64,000 bases of DNA from Mannheimia granulomatis (GTDB lineage Bacteria; Pseudomonadota; Gammaproteobacteria; Enterobacterales; Pasteurellaceae), in the NCBI RefSeq assembly GCF_011455695.1, contig NZ_CP015030.1:992001-1056000 (forward strand), written 5' to 3'. Both the position numbers and the translations under genes were made by a program. How positions within the stretch are numbered: the stretch's first letter is position 1; every line of letters starts with the position of its first letter. Shown here in pieces: positions 12,461 to 20,614 of the stretch. The notes under the pieces were generated by a model. The model did not search any database and was not told the origin of the DNA. It saw only the letters and a program-made list of their open reading frames with translations.

Positions 12461-12489
12461 TTGACTTCTCTCTAGCCTCCTTATAAAAT
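12461..12489 (+). promoter_or_regulatory. Predicted promoter of the retron ncRNA
   Basis: TTGACT (12461-12466) and TAAAAT (12484-12489) are separated by 17 bp, close to the sigma-70 consensus, and would start transcription near 12496, ahead of the structured region. Confidence 0.5.
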
Positions 12490-12495
12490 TCGCTC

Positions 12496-12700
12496 GTTGT
12501 GAATTTTCTGAATGTCATCAGTAAAATATATATGATTCTTTTGAATCGGGAGAAATCCTAACAATCAGCGGGCAAAAGCATTCAAATGTCTAGAGCATAA
12601 AGTGCAATAGCTGTAATGCAGCTGGCCAATGACTTAGCCAGCTGCTCAATATTAGGGGTTGAGAGTACCAAAGCAGACTTGTTATTGCGATGACACTGCC
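12496..12700 (+). ncRNA. Candidate retron msr-msd RNA
   Basis: This non-coding stretch upstream of the RT operon is rich in inverted repeats. GATTC-TTTT-GAATC (12533-12546) is an msr-like hairpin. CATT-CA-AATG lies at 12579-12588. A 9-bp stem GCAGCTGGC/GCCAGCTGC (12618-12626 with 12637-12645) is the strongest element. TGTCATC (12513-12519) and GATGACA (12689-12695) could be the a1/a2 arms. A further hairpin TTTAAAACA-TGG-TGTTTTAAA follows at 12704-12724. The priming G and the msr/msd border cannot be fixed by eye. Confidence 0.55.
12570..12605 (-). other. Self-protospacer of CRISPR spacer 26 in the retron ncRNA
   Basis: These 36 bases are identical to the spacer at 48067-48102. In crRNA sense (minus strand) the 5' flank is ATT, not TTC. 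The crRNA would be antisense to the retron RNA transcribed from the + strand, and its guide would have the same sequence as cDNA copied from that RNA. Confidence 0.92.
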
Positions 12701-12752
12701 AAGTTTAAAACATGGTGTTTTAAAGGGATGCAGGAATAACAGGAGTGTATTT

Positions 12753-12956
12753 ATGAAAAATAATACTTCACACAACCTTTGGTATTCGTTAATCAAGGAA
12801 AGAAATCGCAGAAATTCATCTAAGCAAAAGGATAAAGAAAAGCGAAAATCTTTAGTTAAAAAATTACTATCAGTGCTTGAATGCATAACAAAAATTGCTA
12901 ATGTCATTGATAAATTAATTGATTTCCTAAATCAACTAAAGAAATCTTTTTTATGA
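12753..12956 (+). CDS. Small lysine-rich protein in the retron (unknown)
   Basis: A 67-aa protein (MKNNTSHNLWYSLIKERNRR start) with a very basic N-terminal half (KQKDKEKRKSLVKK) and an amphipathic, leucine/isoleucine-rich C-terminal helix. The ATG at 12753 is chosen because AGGAG sits 7 nt upstream; an upstream in-frame extension would run into the ncRNA hairpin. It lies 32 bp before the HTH gene. I do not recognise the family. Its place in a retron operon suggests an effector or regulator, which is inference only. Confidence 0.65.
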   Translation: MKNNTSHNLWYSLIKERNRRNSSKQKDKEKRKSLVKKLLSVLECITKIANVIDKLIDFLNQLKKSFL

Positions 12957-12988
12957 TTTGAAAACCCCTAACTTTTGAGAATTATATT

Positions 12989-13306
12989 ATGTTACCTAAA
13001 GCATTAAAATTGATTAGACAATTCAACTCTATCAAGCAAAAAGATATGGCAATAAAATTGGGCATATCACCTTCACACTTATCAGAAATAGAATCAGGTA
13101 AAAATTCAATATCTATAGAATTATTAAATAAATATTCTTATATCTTTGATATAAAGACATCTCAAATATTGTTGTTTTCTGAACAACTAGAAAATGAAAA
13201 AGCATTTAGTCAGTCCGTAAGAACTTTTGTTGCAGATAAAATACTGAAAATTATGGAGTGGAAAATTGAACAAGATAAGAAAAAAATCTCTAAAAATCCC
13301 TATTAA
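12989..13306 (+). CDS. XRE/Cro-C1-type helix-turn-helix protein of the retron
   Basis: A 105-aa protein with a clear HTH_3 domain: MAIKLGISPSHLSEIESGKNSIS (residues 20-42), followed by IELLNKYSYIFDIKTSQIL. The C-terminal tail is lysine-rich and its 3' end overlaps the reverse transcriptase start by 41 bp. Similar HTH partners occur beside some retron RTs, where they may repress the operon or act as an accessory protein. The ribosome binding site is weak. Confidence 0.8.
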   Translation: MLPKALKLIRQFNSIKQKDMAIKLGISPSHLSEIESGKNSISIELLNKYSYIFDIKTSQILLFSEQLENEKAFSQSVRTFVADKILKIMEWKIEQDKKKISKNPY

Positions 13307-14246
13307 ACAGAATAAAGAATATGAATTAAATCAAAGCCCATTCTTTAAATTAGTATCTCTTAAGAGACTTCTGTCTATATTAAGAGTATCTGAAGATGAA
13401 TTAAAGGATATTTTAGACAATCCTGCTAGTTATTATTCTATTAGAGTAGAGAATAATAGAGAGATCCAGTCACCAAAGAAAACTAAGTCTTTATACCGAA
13501 TACATAATAGAATTGCACATCATTTAAGAGCTATTATTACTCCTTGCTATCTTTTTTCTGATAAAGTAGGTTGTAGTATATATGATAATGCTAGTGTTCA
13601 TATCGGCTGTAAGATGCTACTAAATGTAGACATTTCTAAATTCTTTCCATCGACTAATAGAAATAAAATATATTCCTTTTTCAAAAAGGATATGGAATGT
13701 TCACCTCAAATATCTGAAATACTGTCCTATGTTTGTTCTATAAATGGCCATATTCCAACAGGAAGCCAGCTAAGTATGAGGTTAGCTTATTTAGTAAATA
13801 AGAAGTTATTTGATCATCTATTTCATTTCGCAGAATCTAAATCTCTAAAAATGAGCGTTTGGGTTGATGATATTTCCTTTTCAGGAGAGAAAATTAACTC
13901 TAATTTTCTTAATTCGGTTGAAAAAATTATCGAAAGACACGGATTTAATATCAGCAAACATAAAACCAAGCTAAAACACTCTACAGAAAGTAAATCAATC
14001 ACTGGGATTTTTATTAGTGGTGAGAAAATGGAAGCAAGTAATGAAAGTTATCAGAAACGTAGAGTGCTTTTAGAAAAATGGAAAGAATCTATAAAAAATA
14101 AAGAAATTCCTATTAAAGAATTAGAAAAATTGAAAGACTCTTTACTAGGTTTGCTAAATTATCTTAATCATTTTGAGAATTCATCAAAAAAGTATATTTT
14201 CCAGATAGAAAAGGATTTTATAGAATATTTAAAAAGAGTCTCATAG
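13266..14246 (+). CDS. Retron reverse transcriptase
   Basis: The 326-aa RT would use the adjacent ncRNA as primer and template to make msDNA. Retron hallmarks: NASVH (the NAxxH motif) just before motif A NVDISKFFPS; motif B IPTGSQLSMRLAYLVN; catalytic motif C VWVDDISFSG; and SITGIFIS, equivalent to the VTG motif. Motif C reads WVDD where most retrons have YADD. Translation starts at TTG (13266), supported by GGAG 7 nt upstream, and overlaps the HTH gene. The coding sequence is much more AT-rich than its neighbours, consistent with transfer. Confidence 0.9.
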   Translation: MNKIRKKSLKIPIKQNKEYELNQSPFFKLVSLKRLLSILRVSEDELKDILDNPASYYSIRVENNREIQSPKKTKSLYRIHNRIAHHLRAIITPCYLFSDKVGCSIYDNASVHIGCKMLLNVDISKFFPSTNRNKIYSFFKKDMECSPQISEILSYVCSINGHIPTGSQLSMRLAYLVNKKLFDHLFHFAESKSLKMSVWVDDISFSGEKINSNFLNSVEKIIERHGFNISKHKTKLKHSTESKSITGIFISGEKMEASNESYQKRRVLLEKWKESIKNKEIPIKELEKLKDSLLGLLNYLNHFENSSKKYIFQIEKDFIEYLKRVS

Positions 14247-14267
14247 TCCTTAATTGTGATATTAAAA

Positions 14268-14295
14268 TTGTGAAGGTACTCAAACCCCTTCACAA
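14268..14295 (+). repeat. Hairpin at the 3' edge of the retron
   Basis: TTGTGAAGG and CCTTCACAA form a perfect 9-bp stem with a 10-nt loop, 22 bp after the RT stop. No T-run follows, so it may be a weak terminator or an RNA-stabilising end. Confidence 0.5.
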
Positions 14296-14328
14296 ATTAT
14301 GTATGCATATCTAACAAAATCCTCCCCC

Positions 14329-14342
14329 TTGACCCAAATCAA
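14329..14342 (+). promoter_or_regulatory. FNR-like box left upstream of the ttrA remnant
   Basis: TTGACCCAAATCAA matches the FNR consensus TTGAT-N4-ATCAA at 9 of 10 positions. It lies about 95 bp upstream of the ttrA remnant, as expected for an anaerobically controlled tetrathionate reductase promoter. Confidence 0.5.
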
Positions 14343-14437
14343 ACTTCCCCTTGATATGTGGAAAACCACAATCCCCTCCCAATCAGCCCGTTTTTACAAT
14401 GACCGCATTGAATTTAGCTTTGCTTGTGGGGAATAAA

Positions 14438-14560
14438 ATGAATCACAAACGGCGGAATTTATTAAAAGGTAGCCTAGCACTCGGTGGTGCGGCGGCGTTT
14501 GGGGCTGGGTATACGCCGAAGGTGTCGGAGATTGCCAAAGGGGTGATGCACGGCACATAG
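14438..14560 (+). pseudogene. ttrA: Remnant of tetrathionate reductase subunit A (Tat signal only)
   Basis: The first 40 residues of TtrA survive: a twin-arginine-type start (MNHKRRNLLKGSLALGGAAA) and GYTPKVSEIAKGVMHGT, followed at once by a stop. The approximately 1000-aa molybdopterin catalytic subunit is gone. The remaining 14561-14692 is non-coding debris, with one short minus-free reading (KHTAQQLYDKIAASNQALCS, + strand) that I cannot assign. ttrB and ttrC are absent. Confidence 0.65.
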
Positions 14561-14692
14561 AACAACACCTCTGAAAGCAGGTATACTAGGTGAAAGTTCA
14601 ACATAAGCACACTGCACAACAGCTGTATGACAAAATCGCCGCAAGCAATCAAGCTTTGTGCAGTATCTGAAAATCTTTTATCTTAGTTAAAT

Positions 14693-16939
14693 CTACTCAA
14701 CAATCTCCACCGTAGAATTGGTGCTTAAGCCTCTCACTAATTGTGAGCCTTTTCTTGCACGTTCGCCGCGGTAGTTGTCAATATCGCTTGGTTTGAGCGT
14801 AATTTTTCGTTTGCCGGAAACAAACACGAGCGATTGTGTTGGTTTGATGACCAACAGGCGAGCAAGGTACTCATCACCTGATTTTGCCGCAGCAGCGGAA
14901 ATATTGATAATTTTATTACCTTTACCTTTGGATAATTCAGGCAGTTCACGTACCGGGAATACTAACATTCGTCCAACATTGCTCATGGCCACTAATGATA
15001 AGTTCTCATCATTCTCAAGTAACTGAGGCGGTAATACTTTTGCATTTTCTGTTAAAGAAATCACTGCCTTACCCGCTTTATTACGAGAAACAAGATCTTC
15101 AAACGTACAGATAAAACCATAGCCTGAATCCGATGCCATTAACACTTTGGTGTCTGAGTTCGCCATTAATACGTGTTGAATGGTTGCGCCTTCCGGTAAG
15201 GTAATTTTTCCGGTAAGCGGTTCACCTTGTGAACGTGCAGATGGCAATGAGGTAGGATCTAGCGCATAGGCTCGCCCTGTGCTGTCTAAAAAGACCACAG
15301 GTTGATTGCTTCTGCCACGTGCGTGAGCGAGATAGCCATCACCGGCACGGTAACTTAAGCCTTCCACCTCAATATCGTGTCCTTTAGCACAACGTACCCA
15401 GCCTTTTTCGGAGAGGATCACCGTCACATCTTCAGTTGGGGTTAAATCACTTTCGGCAATCGCTTTAGATTCTGCACGTTCTACTAATGGCGAACGGCGA
15501 GGGCTGGCAAAGGTTTTTGCATCTGCCTGAATCTCTTTTTTAATTAAGCTGTTTAAACGGCGTTCCGAGCCTAAAATTAGTTGCAGCTCATCACGCTCTT
15601 TTTCAAGCTCTGATTTTTCTGCTTGTAATTGGTGTTCTTCCAATTTAGCTAAATGGCGTAAACGTAAATTGAGAATCGCTTCTGCTTGAATATCAGTCAG
15701 ATTAAAACGTGCCATTAATTCCGCTTTCGGCTCGTCTTCGTTACGGATAATTTCTATTACCTCATCAATATTTAAGAAAGCAATCATCAAGCCGTCTAAA
15801 ATATGTAAGCGGCTTAAAATTTTATCCAAACGATAATTTAAACGGCGAGTCACCGTGGTGCGGCGGAAAGTAAGCCATTCTGTGAGAATGGTCAGTAAAT
15901 TTTTAACCGCCGGCTTGCCATCTAAGCCAATCATATTCATATTGACTCGGTAGCTTTTTTCCAAATCGGTCGTGGCAAAAAGGTGATCCATTAACGCATC
16001 GAAATCAATACGATTTGAGCGTGGCACAATCACAATCCGAATTGGATTTTCGTGATCGGATTCGTCACGAATATCATCTACCATCGGTAATTTTTTATTC
16101 CGCATTTGAGTAGCGATTTGCTCAATAATCTTTGACGGTGAAGCTTGGTGAGGTAAGGCAGAAATTACAATTTCGCCGTCTTCTTTTTTCCATACCGCAC
16201 GCATTTTAATCGAACCACGGCCTTGCTCATACATTTTGGCAATTTCTGCTTTTGGTGTGATAATTTCTGCCTCAGTTGGATAATCCGGTCCTTGAACGAC
16301 GGTTAGAATTTCGTCTAGCGAAGCTTTAGGGTTATCCAATAACATCACGCTGGCATCGGCTAACTCGTTGATATTATGCGGTGGAATATCGGTTGCCATG
16401 CCAACAGCAATCCCCATTGTGCCGTTCAGTAAAATATGTGGCAAACGGGCGGGTAGATATTTTGGCTCTTCAAGTGAACCATCAAAATTCGGCTGATAAT
16501 CTACAGTGCCTTGTCCTAGCTCCCCAAGCAACACTTCCGCAATTTTAGACAGCTTAGATTCGGTATAACGCATTGCCGCAAAGGATTTTGGATCGTCCGG
16601 AGCTCCCCAGTTCCCTTGTCCATCCACAAGCGGATAGCGGTAAGAGAATGGCTGAGCCATTAATACCATTGCTTCATAACAGGCACTGTCACCATGCGGG
16701 TGAAATTTACCTAACACATCCCCCACTGTTCTGGCCGATTTTTTATATTTTGCCGAAGCATTTAGCCCAAGCTCAGACATTGCATAGATGATACGGCGCT
16801 GTACAGGTTTTAAACCATCACCGATAAACGGCAATGCCCTGTCCATAATTACATACATAGAATAATTGAGATAAGCATCTTCGGTAAAACGCTTAATCGG
16901 CATTTGCTCAATGCCTTCATAATTGATTTCAGTCGTCAT
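14693..16939 (-). CDS. parC: DNA topoisomerase IV subunit A
   Basis: A 748-aa type IIA topoisomerase subunit that, with ParE, decatenates daughter chromosomes. The catalytic tyrosine is Y125 in [11 protein letters not shown], and the quinolone-determining region [12 protein letters not shown] has Ser85 and Glu89, the unmutated form. The C-terminal half holds the beta-pinwheel DNA-wrapping domain. Length matches E. coli ParC (752 aa). parE is not in the window. Divergent from pnp. Confidence 0.96.
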   Translation of the reverse strand: MTTEINYEGIEQMPIKRFTEDAYLNYSMYVIMDRALPFIGDGLKPVQRRIIYAMSELGLNASAKYKKSARTVGDVLGKFHPHGDSACYEAMVLMAQPFSYRYPLVDGQGNWGAPDDPKSFAAMRYTESKLSKIAEVLLGELGQGTVDYQPNFDGSLEEPKYLPARLPHILLNGTMGIAVGMATDIPPHNINELADASVMLLDNPKASLDEILTVVQGPDYPTEAEIITPKAEIAKMYEQGRGSIKMRAVWKKEDGEIVISALPHQASPSKIIEQIATQMRNKKLPMVDDIRDESDHENPIRIVIVPRSNRIDFDALMDHLFATTDLEKSYRVNMNMIGLDGKPAVKNLLTILTEWLTFRRTTVTRRLNYRLDKILSRLHILDGLMIAFLNIDEVIEIIRNEDEPKAELMARFNLTDIQAEAILNLRLRHLAKLEEHQLQAEKSELEKERDELQLILGSERRLNSLIKKEIQADAKTFASPRRSPLVERAESKAIAESDLTPTEDVTVILSEKGWVRCAKGHDIEVEGLSYRAGDGYLAHARGRSNQPVVFLDSTGRAYALDPTSLPSARSQGEPLTGKITLPEGATIQHVLMANSDTKVLMASDSGYGFICTFEDLVSRNKAGKAVISLTENAKVLPPQLLENDENLSLVAMSNVGRMLVFPVRELPELSKGKGNKIINISAAAAKSGDEYLARLLVIKPTQSLVFVSGKRKITLKPSDIDNYRGERARKGSQLVRGLSTNSTVEIVE

Positions 16940-17248
16940 TTTTTATGTTTTAGATAATGAAAAATGAGAGCTATTTTCTACGATTTAGCTCTTTTAGTCT
17001 AGCCTGAAAGACAAGCGGTTATAAAAGCATTGTTTTTTGCAAAATTCTTCACAAAAACGACCGCTTGTAAAAGCAAAAATAATAGGCGATTTTTTATGAA
17101 AATCTCTGTATAATGGATGAGTTTTATTTTTTACTTTGAGAGGCGGCTATCAAAAATTCTTTTGTAATAACACGAGTATTTTTGCTAGTCGCAATTTAAA
17201 AAAATAAAACGAAACTTAACTTTAATTCGTTTAATAAAGGAAAACAGA
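16940..17248 (+). promoter_or_regulatory. parC-pnp intergenic region: uptake signals and pnp leader
   Basis: This 309-bp gap holds an inverted pair of uptake signals (ACAAGCGGT at 17011 and its complement near 17060) and a TATAAT -10 element at 17109-17114, then about 130 nt of leader before pnp. The RBS AAAGGAAAA is next to the ATG. In E. coli the pnp leader is the target of RNase III/PNPase autoregulation; a similar role here is inference. rpsO, which precedes pnp in E. coli, is absent. Confidence 0.5.
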
Positions 17249-19390
17249 ATGAATCCAATCGTAAGACAATTTAAATATGGTCAGCACACCGTAACTTTAG
17301 AAACAGGTGCTATCGCGCGTCAAGCAACAGCTGCGGTAATGGCAAGTATGGATGACACAACCGTTTTTGTAACTGTGGTTGCGAAAAAAGATGTTAAAGA
17401 AGGCCAAGATTTCTTCCCATTAACCGTAGATTACCAAGAACGTACTTACGCTGCAGGTCGTATTCCGGGTGGATTCTTCAAACGTGAAGGTCGTCCTTCT
17501 GAAGGTGAAACCTTAGTTGCCCGCTTAATTGACCGCCCTGTGCGTCCACTTTTTCCTGAAGGTTTCTTCAATGAAATTCAAGTGATTGCAACGGTTGTTT
17601 CTGTCAATCCACAAATCAGCCCGGACTTAGTAGCTATGATTGGTGCATCAGCTGCCCTATCATTATCAGGCGTACCGTTTAACGGTCCTATCGGTGCAGC
17701 ACGTGTTGGTTTCATTAATGATCAATTTGTATTAAACCCAACAACATCTGAGCAAAAAATCAGCCGTTTAGATTTAGTGGTTGCAGGTACAGATAAAGCT
17801 GTATTAATGGTGGAATCTGAAGCAGATATTTTAACTGAAGAACAAATGCTTTCAGCAGTGGTATTCGGCCATCAGCAACAACAAGTTGTAATTGAAAATA
17901 TCAAAGAATTTGTAAAAGAAGCAGGTAAACCACGTTGGGATTGGGTTGCTCCAGAGCCAAATACAGATTTAATCAATAAAGTGAAAGCCTTAGCAGAAAG
18001 CCGTATCGGCAATGCTTATCGTATTACTGAAAAACAAGCACGTTATGAGCAAATTGATGCAATCAAAGCAGAAGTTATTGCACAATTAACAGCAGAAGAT
18101 GAAACAGTAAGCGAAGGTGCTATCGTTGATATCATCACTTCATTAGAAAGCTCTGTAGTGCGTAGCCGTATTATCGCCGGTGAGCCGCGTATTGACGGTC
18201 GTACCGTGGATACCGTGCGTGCATTAGATATTTGCACAGGCGTCTTACCACGTACTCACGGTTCTGCCATCTTTACCCGTGGTGAAACTCAAGCATTAGC
18301 GGTTGCAACTCTTGGTACAGAGCGTGATGCTCAAATTATTGATGAATTAACCGGTGAGAAATCAGATCGTTTCTTATTCCACTATAACTTCCCTCCGTTC
18401 TCTGTAGGTGAAACAGGGCGTATCGGCTCGCCAAAACGTCGTGAAATCGGTCATGGTCGTTTAGCAAAACGTGGTGTGTTAGCGGTAATGCCAACTGCGG
18501 AAGAGTTCCCATATGTTGTGCGTGTAGTGTCTGAGATCACTGAATCTAACGGTTCATCTTCAATGGCTTCTGTATGTGGTGCATCTTTGGCGTTAATGGA
18601 TGCGGGCGTACCAATTAAAGCAGCAGTTGCGGGTATCGCAATGGGCTTAGTAAAAGAAGAAGAAAAATTTGTTGTTCTTTCAGATATTTTAGGCGATGAA
18701 GACCACTTAGGCGATATGGACTTTAAAGTAGCCGGCACACGTGAAGGGGTAACTGCATTACAAATGGATATTAAAATTGAAGGTATTACACCGGAAATTA
18801 TGCAGATCGCATTAAATCAAGCTAAAGGTGCACGTATGCACATTTTAGGTGTTATGGAACAAGCAATTCCTGCACCTCGTGCGGATATTTCAGACTTCGC
18901 ACCACGTATTCACACAATGAAAATTGATCCGAAGAAAATCAAAGATGTGATTGGTAAAGGCGGTGCGGTCATTCGTGCGTTAACTGAAGAAACAGGTACT
19001 TCAATTGATATTGATGATGACGGTACAGTAAAAATCGCTGCAACTGATAATAATGCAGCGAAAGCAGTCATGGCTCGTATTGAAGATATCGTTGCTGAAG
19101 TTGAAGTGAACGCTGTTTACACAGGTAAAGTAACCCGTGTTGTTGATTTCGGCGCATTCGTGTCAATTTTAGGTGGTAAAGAAGGTTTAGTCCATATTTC
19201 CCAAATTACCAGCGAACGTGTTGATCGTGTTGCTGATTACTTATCTGTCGGCCAAGAAGTACAGGTAAAAGTGGTTGAAATTGACCGCCAAAACCGTATC
19301 CGCTTAACGATGAAGGATCTTAATAGCACCGACAATGCTACTGAAACTGTAGCGGAAGAAGCTGTTTTTGAAGAACAAGAGAATATCTAA
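17249..19390 (+). CDS. pnp: Polyribonucleotide nucleotidyltransferase (PNPase)
   Basis: A 713-aa phosphorolytic 3'-5' exoribonuclease of the RNA degradosome. It has two RNase PH domains ([15 protein letters not shown] near 340 in the second), a KH domain ([20 protein letters not shown] near 570) and a C-terminal S1 domain ([21 protein letters not shown] near 631). Length is as in E. coli (711 aa). Followed by nlpI and deaD, the usual gammaproteobacterial order linking RNA decay genes. Confidence 0.97.
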   Translation: MNPIVRQFKYGQHTVTLETGAIARQATAAVMASMDDTTVFVTVVAKKDVKEGQDFFPLTVDYQERTYAAGRIPGGFFKREGRPSEGETLVARLIDRPVRPLFPEGFFNEIQVIATVVSVNPQISPDLVAMIGASAALSLSGVPFNGPIGAARVGFINDQFVLNPTTSEQKISRLDLVVAGTDKAVLMVESEADILTEEQMLSAVVFGHQQQQVVIENIKEFVKEAGKPRWDWVAPEPNTDLINKVKALAESRIGNAYRITEKQARYEQIDAIKAEVIAQLTAEDETVSEGAIVDIITSLESSVVRSRIIAGEPRIDGRTVDTVRALDICTGVLPRTHGSAIFTRGETQALAVATLGTERDAQIIDELTGEKSDRFLFHYNFPPFSVGETGRIGSPKRREIGHGRLAKRGVLAVMPTAEEFPYVVRVVSEITESNGSSSMASVCGASLALMDAGVPIKAAVAGIAMGLVKEEEKFVVLSDILGDEDHLGDMDFKVAGTREGVTALQMDIKIEGITPEIMQIALNQAKGARMHILGVMEQAIPAPRADISDFAPRIHTMKIDPKKIKDVIGKGGAVIRALTEETGTSIDIDDDGTVKIAATDNNAAKAVMARIEDIVAEVEVNAVYTGKVTRVVDFGAFVSILGGKEGLVHISQITSERVDRVADYLSVGQEVQVKVVEIDRQNRIRLTMKDLNSTDNATETVAEEAVFEEQENI

Positions 19391-19404
19391 TTCTTCATAA
19401 ATCG

Positions 19405-19438
19405 TGAATAACGGACTATTTAACTGTCCGTTATTCTA
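19405..19438 (+). terminator. Terminator after pnp
   Basis: GAATAACGGAC and GTCCGTTATTC form a perfect 11-bp stem followed by TATTTTAT. It probably attenuates read-through into nlpI. Confidence 0.75.
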
Positions 19439-19471
19439 TTTTATAGTTCATTATTTAAAGGCAATTTAGTA

Positions 19472-20395
19472 ATGGTACAGCTGTTTAAATTGTTTCGAAT
19501 TCGGTTCTTTTTACTTAATTTAATCTCTGTTTTAGTATTAACGGGCTGTAGCAATCGCTATTCGGATTTAGTTTCAATTAAAAATTTAGCTTTAGCTGAA
19601 TTAAATCCACAACTTCGCTTTGAACAAGAAGCGATGGTTGTCCGTATAAATCAAGTATTAGAAGAAGCGAAATTAAACTCATCTGAACAAGCCGATCTCT
19701 ACTTTGAAAGAGGGGTAATTTACGACAGCTTAGGATTATGGTCTCTTGCCCGTTATGATTTTGCTCAAGCTATTTCACTTAACCAGCGAATGGCGGCAGC
19801 TTACAATTATATGGGATTGTATCTACTACTAGAAGGTGATTATGATAGCTCTATTGATGCTTTTAATGCAGTATTAGAGTTAGATCGTGAATATAGCTAT
19901 ACTTATCTCAATCGAGGCTTAGCCTTCTATTATAGTGGTCGATACTCCGAAGCTGAGCGTGATCTTTTACGTTTTTACGAAGAAGATAAAAGAGACCCCT
20001 ACCGTGTTTTATGGCTTTATTTTAACGAGTTAGAATTTACTCCTTTAGAAGCCAAGAAAAATTTACAAACACGTGTAACATTACTTTCTCCCAATTTTTG
20101 GGGAACAAATATTGTGAATTATTTTTTAGGGGATTTATCTTTAGCCCAACTTCGTGCTAAAATAGATTCTGAAGCTAAAGAAAACAGCTCACAATATGCA
20201 GAAATACTCACAGAGACGTATTTCTATTTAGCAAAACAACAACTCAAATTAGATCGTAAAGATGAGGCTATCAGTCTTTTCCGACTTGCTCTTGCAAATC
20301 AAGTGTTTAACTTCGTTGAGTATCGTTTTGCCCTGTTTGAACTTGGACAATTGCGTTCATTAGCTCAAACAACTCCCGTTGTTGATAAAGAATAG
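19472..20395 (+). CDS. nlpI: Lipoprotein NlpI
   Basis: A 307-aa outer-membrane lipoprotein with signal peptide and lipobox LTGC (residues 24-27), then tetratricopeptide repeats (ADLYFERGVIYDSLGLWSLA; AAYNYMGLYLLLEGDYDSSI; TYLNRGLAFYYSGRYSEA). In E. coli NlpI is an adaptor for the protease Prc and for peptidoglycan hydrolases. The position after pnp is conserved. Confidence 0.92.
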   Translation: MVQLFKLFRIRFFLLNLISVLVLTGCSNRYSDLVSIKNLALAELNPQLRFEQEAMVVRINQVLEEAKLNSSEQADLYFERGVIYDSLGLWSLARYDFAQAISLNQRMAAAYNYMGLYLLLEGDYDSSIDAFNAVLELDREYSYTYLNRGLAFYYSGRYSEAERDLLRFYEEDKRDPYRVLWLYFNELEFTPLEAKKNLQTRVTLLSPNFWGTNIVNYFLGDLSLAQLRAKIDSEAKENSSQYAEILTETYFYLAKQQLKLDRKDEAISLFRLALANQVFNFVEYRFALFELGQLRSLAQTTPVVDKE

Positions 20396-20412
20396 GGAAA
20401 GATTAGGACAAT

Positions 20413-20460
20413 ATTAAGCGGTCAACTTTGCAAAAAAATTTGCAAATTTCACCGCTTGTA
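20413..20460 (+). terminator. USS-pair hairpin after nlpI
   Basis: AAGCGGTCAA...TTGCAAA and TTTGCAAATTTCACCGCTTG form an imperfect inverted pair of uptake signals between nlpI and deaD. The stem is interrupted, so termination strength is uncertain. Confidence 0.4.
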
Positions 20461-20614
20461 CTCAGGGGATTGTTAAAGCATTTATTTTGCTTTTTTATTT
20501 CATTTTTCTTCCTACTAAATAATTCAACAATATAATACTCATTTGGATATGCAAACAGAAAATAGTGTTTATTTTCTGCTTTTTGTTTTGCTATCCACCA
20601 ATTAATGGTTTTTT

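Larger units (their letters stand above)
12461..14295 (+). mobile_element. Retron: ncRNA, 67-aa protein, HTH protein and reverse transcriptase
   Basis: An AT-rich block inserted between the divergent ttrS and ttrA remnants. In order it holds a sigma-70-like promoter, about 200 nt of structured non-coding RNA (candidate msr-msd), a small basic protein, an XRE-type HTH protein and a retron-type reverse transcriptase, ending in a 9-bp hairpin. The overlap of the HTH and RT genes indicates a cotranscribed unit. Retrons are phage-defence systems; a class with Cro/C1-type HTH partners has been described and this resembles it, though I could not verify the type. No flanking target-site duplication or integrase is visible. 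Confidence 0.8.

Noticed and set aside
12590-12907. 105-codon minus-strand frame across the retron ncRNA and small gene
   Set aside because: No ribosome binding site, opposite to the retron transcript and spans strong hairpins.
14351-14437. 29-codon upstream extension of the ttrA fragment
   Set aside because: It covers the promoter region next to the FNR-like box; the Tat signal begins at 14438.
12330-14437. Target-site duplication or integrase around the retron
   Set aside because: I compared the two flanks by eye and found no convincing direct repeat and no integrase gene.
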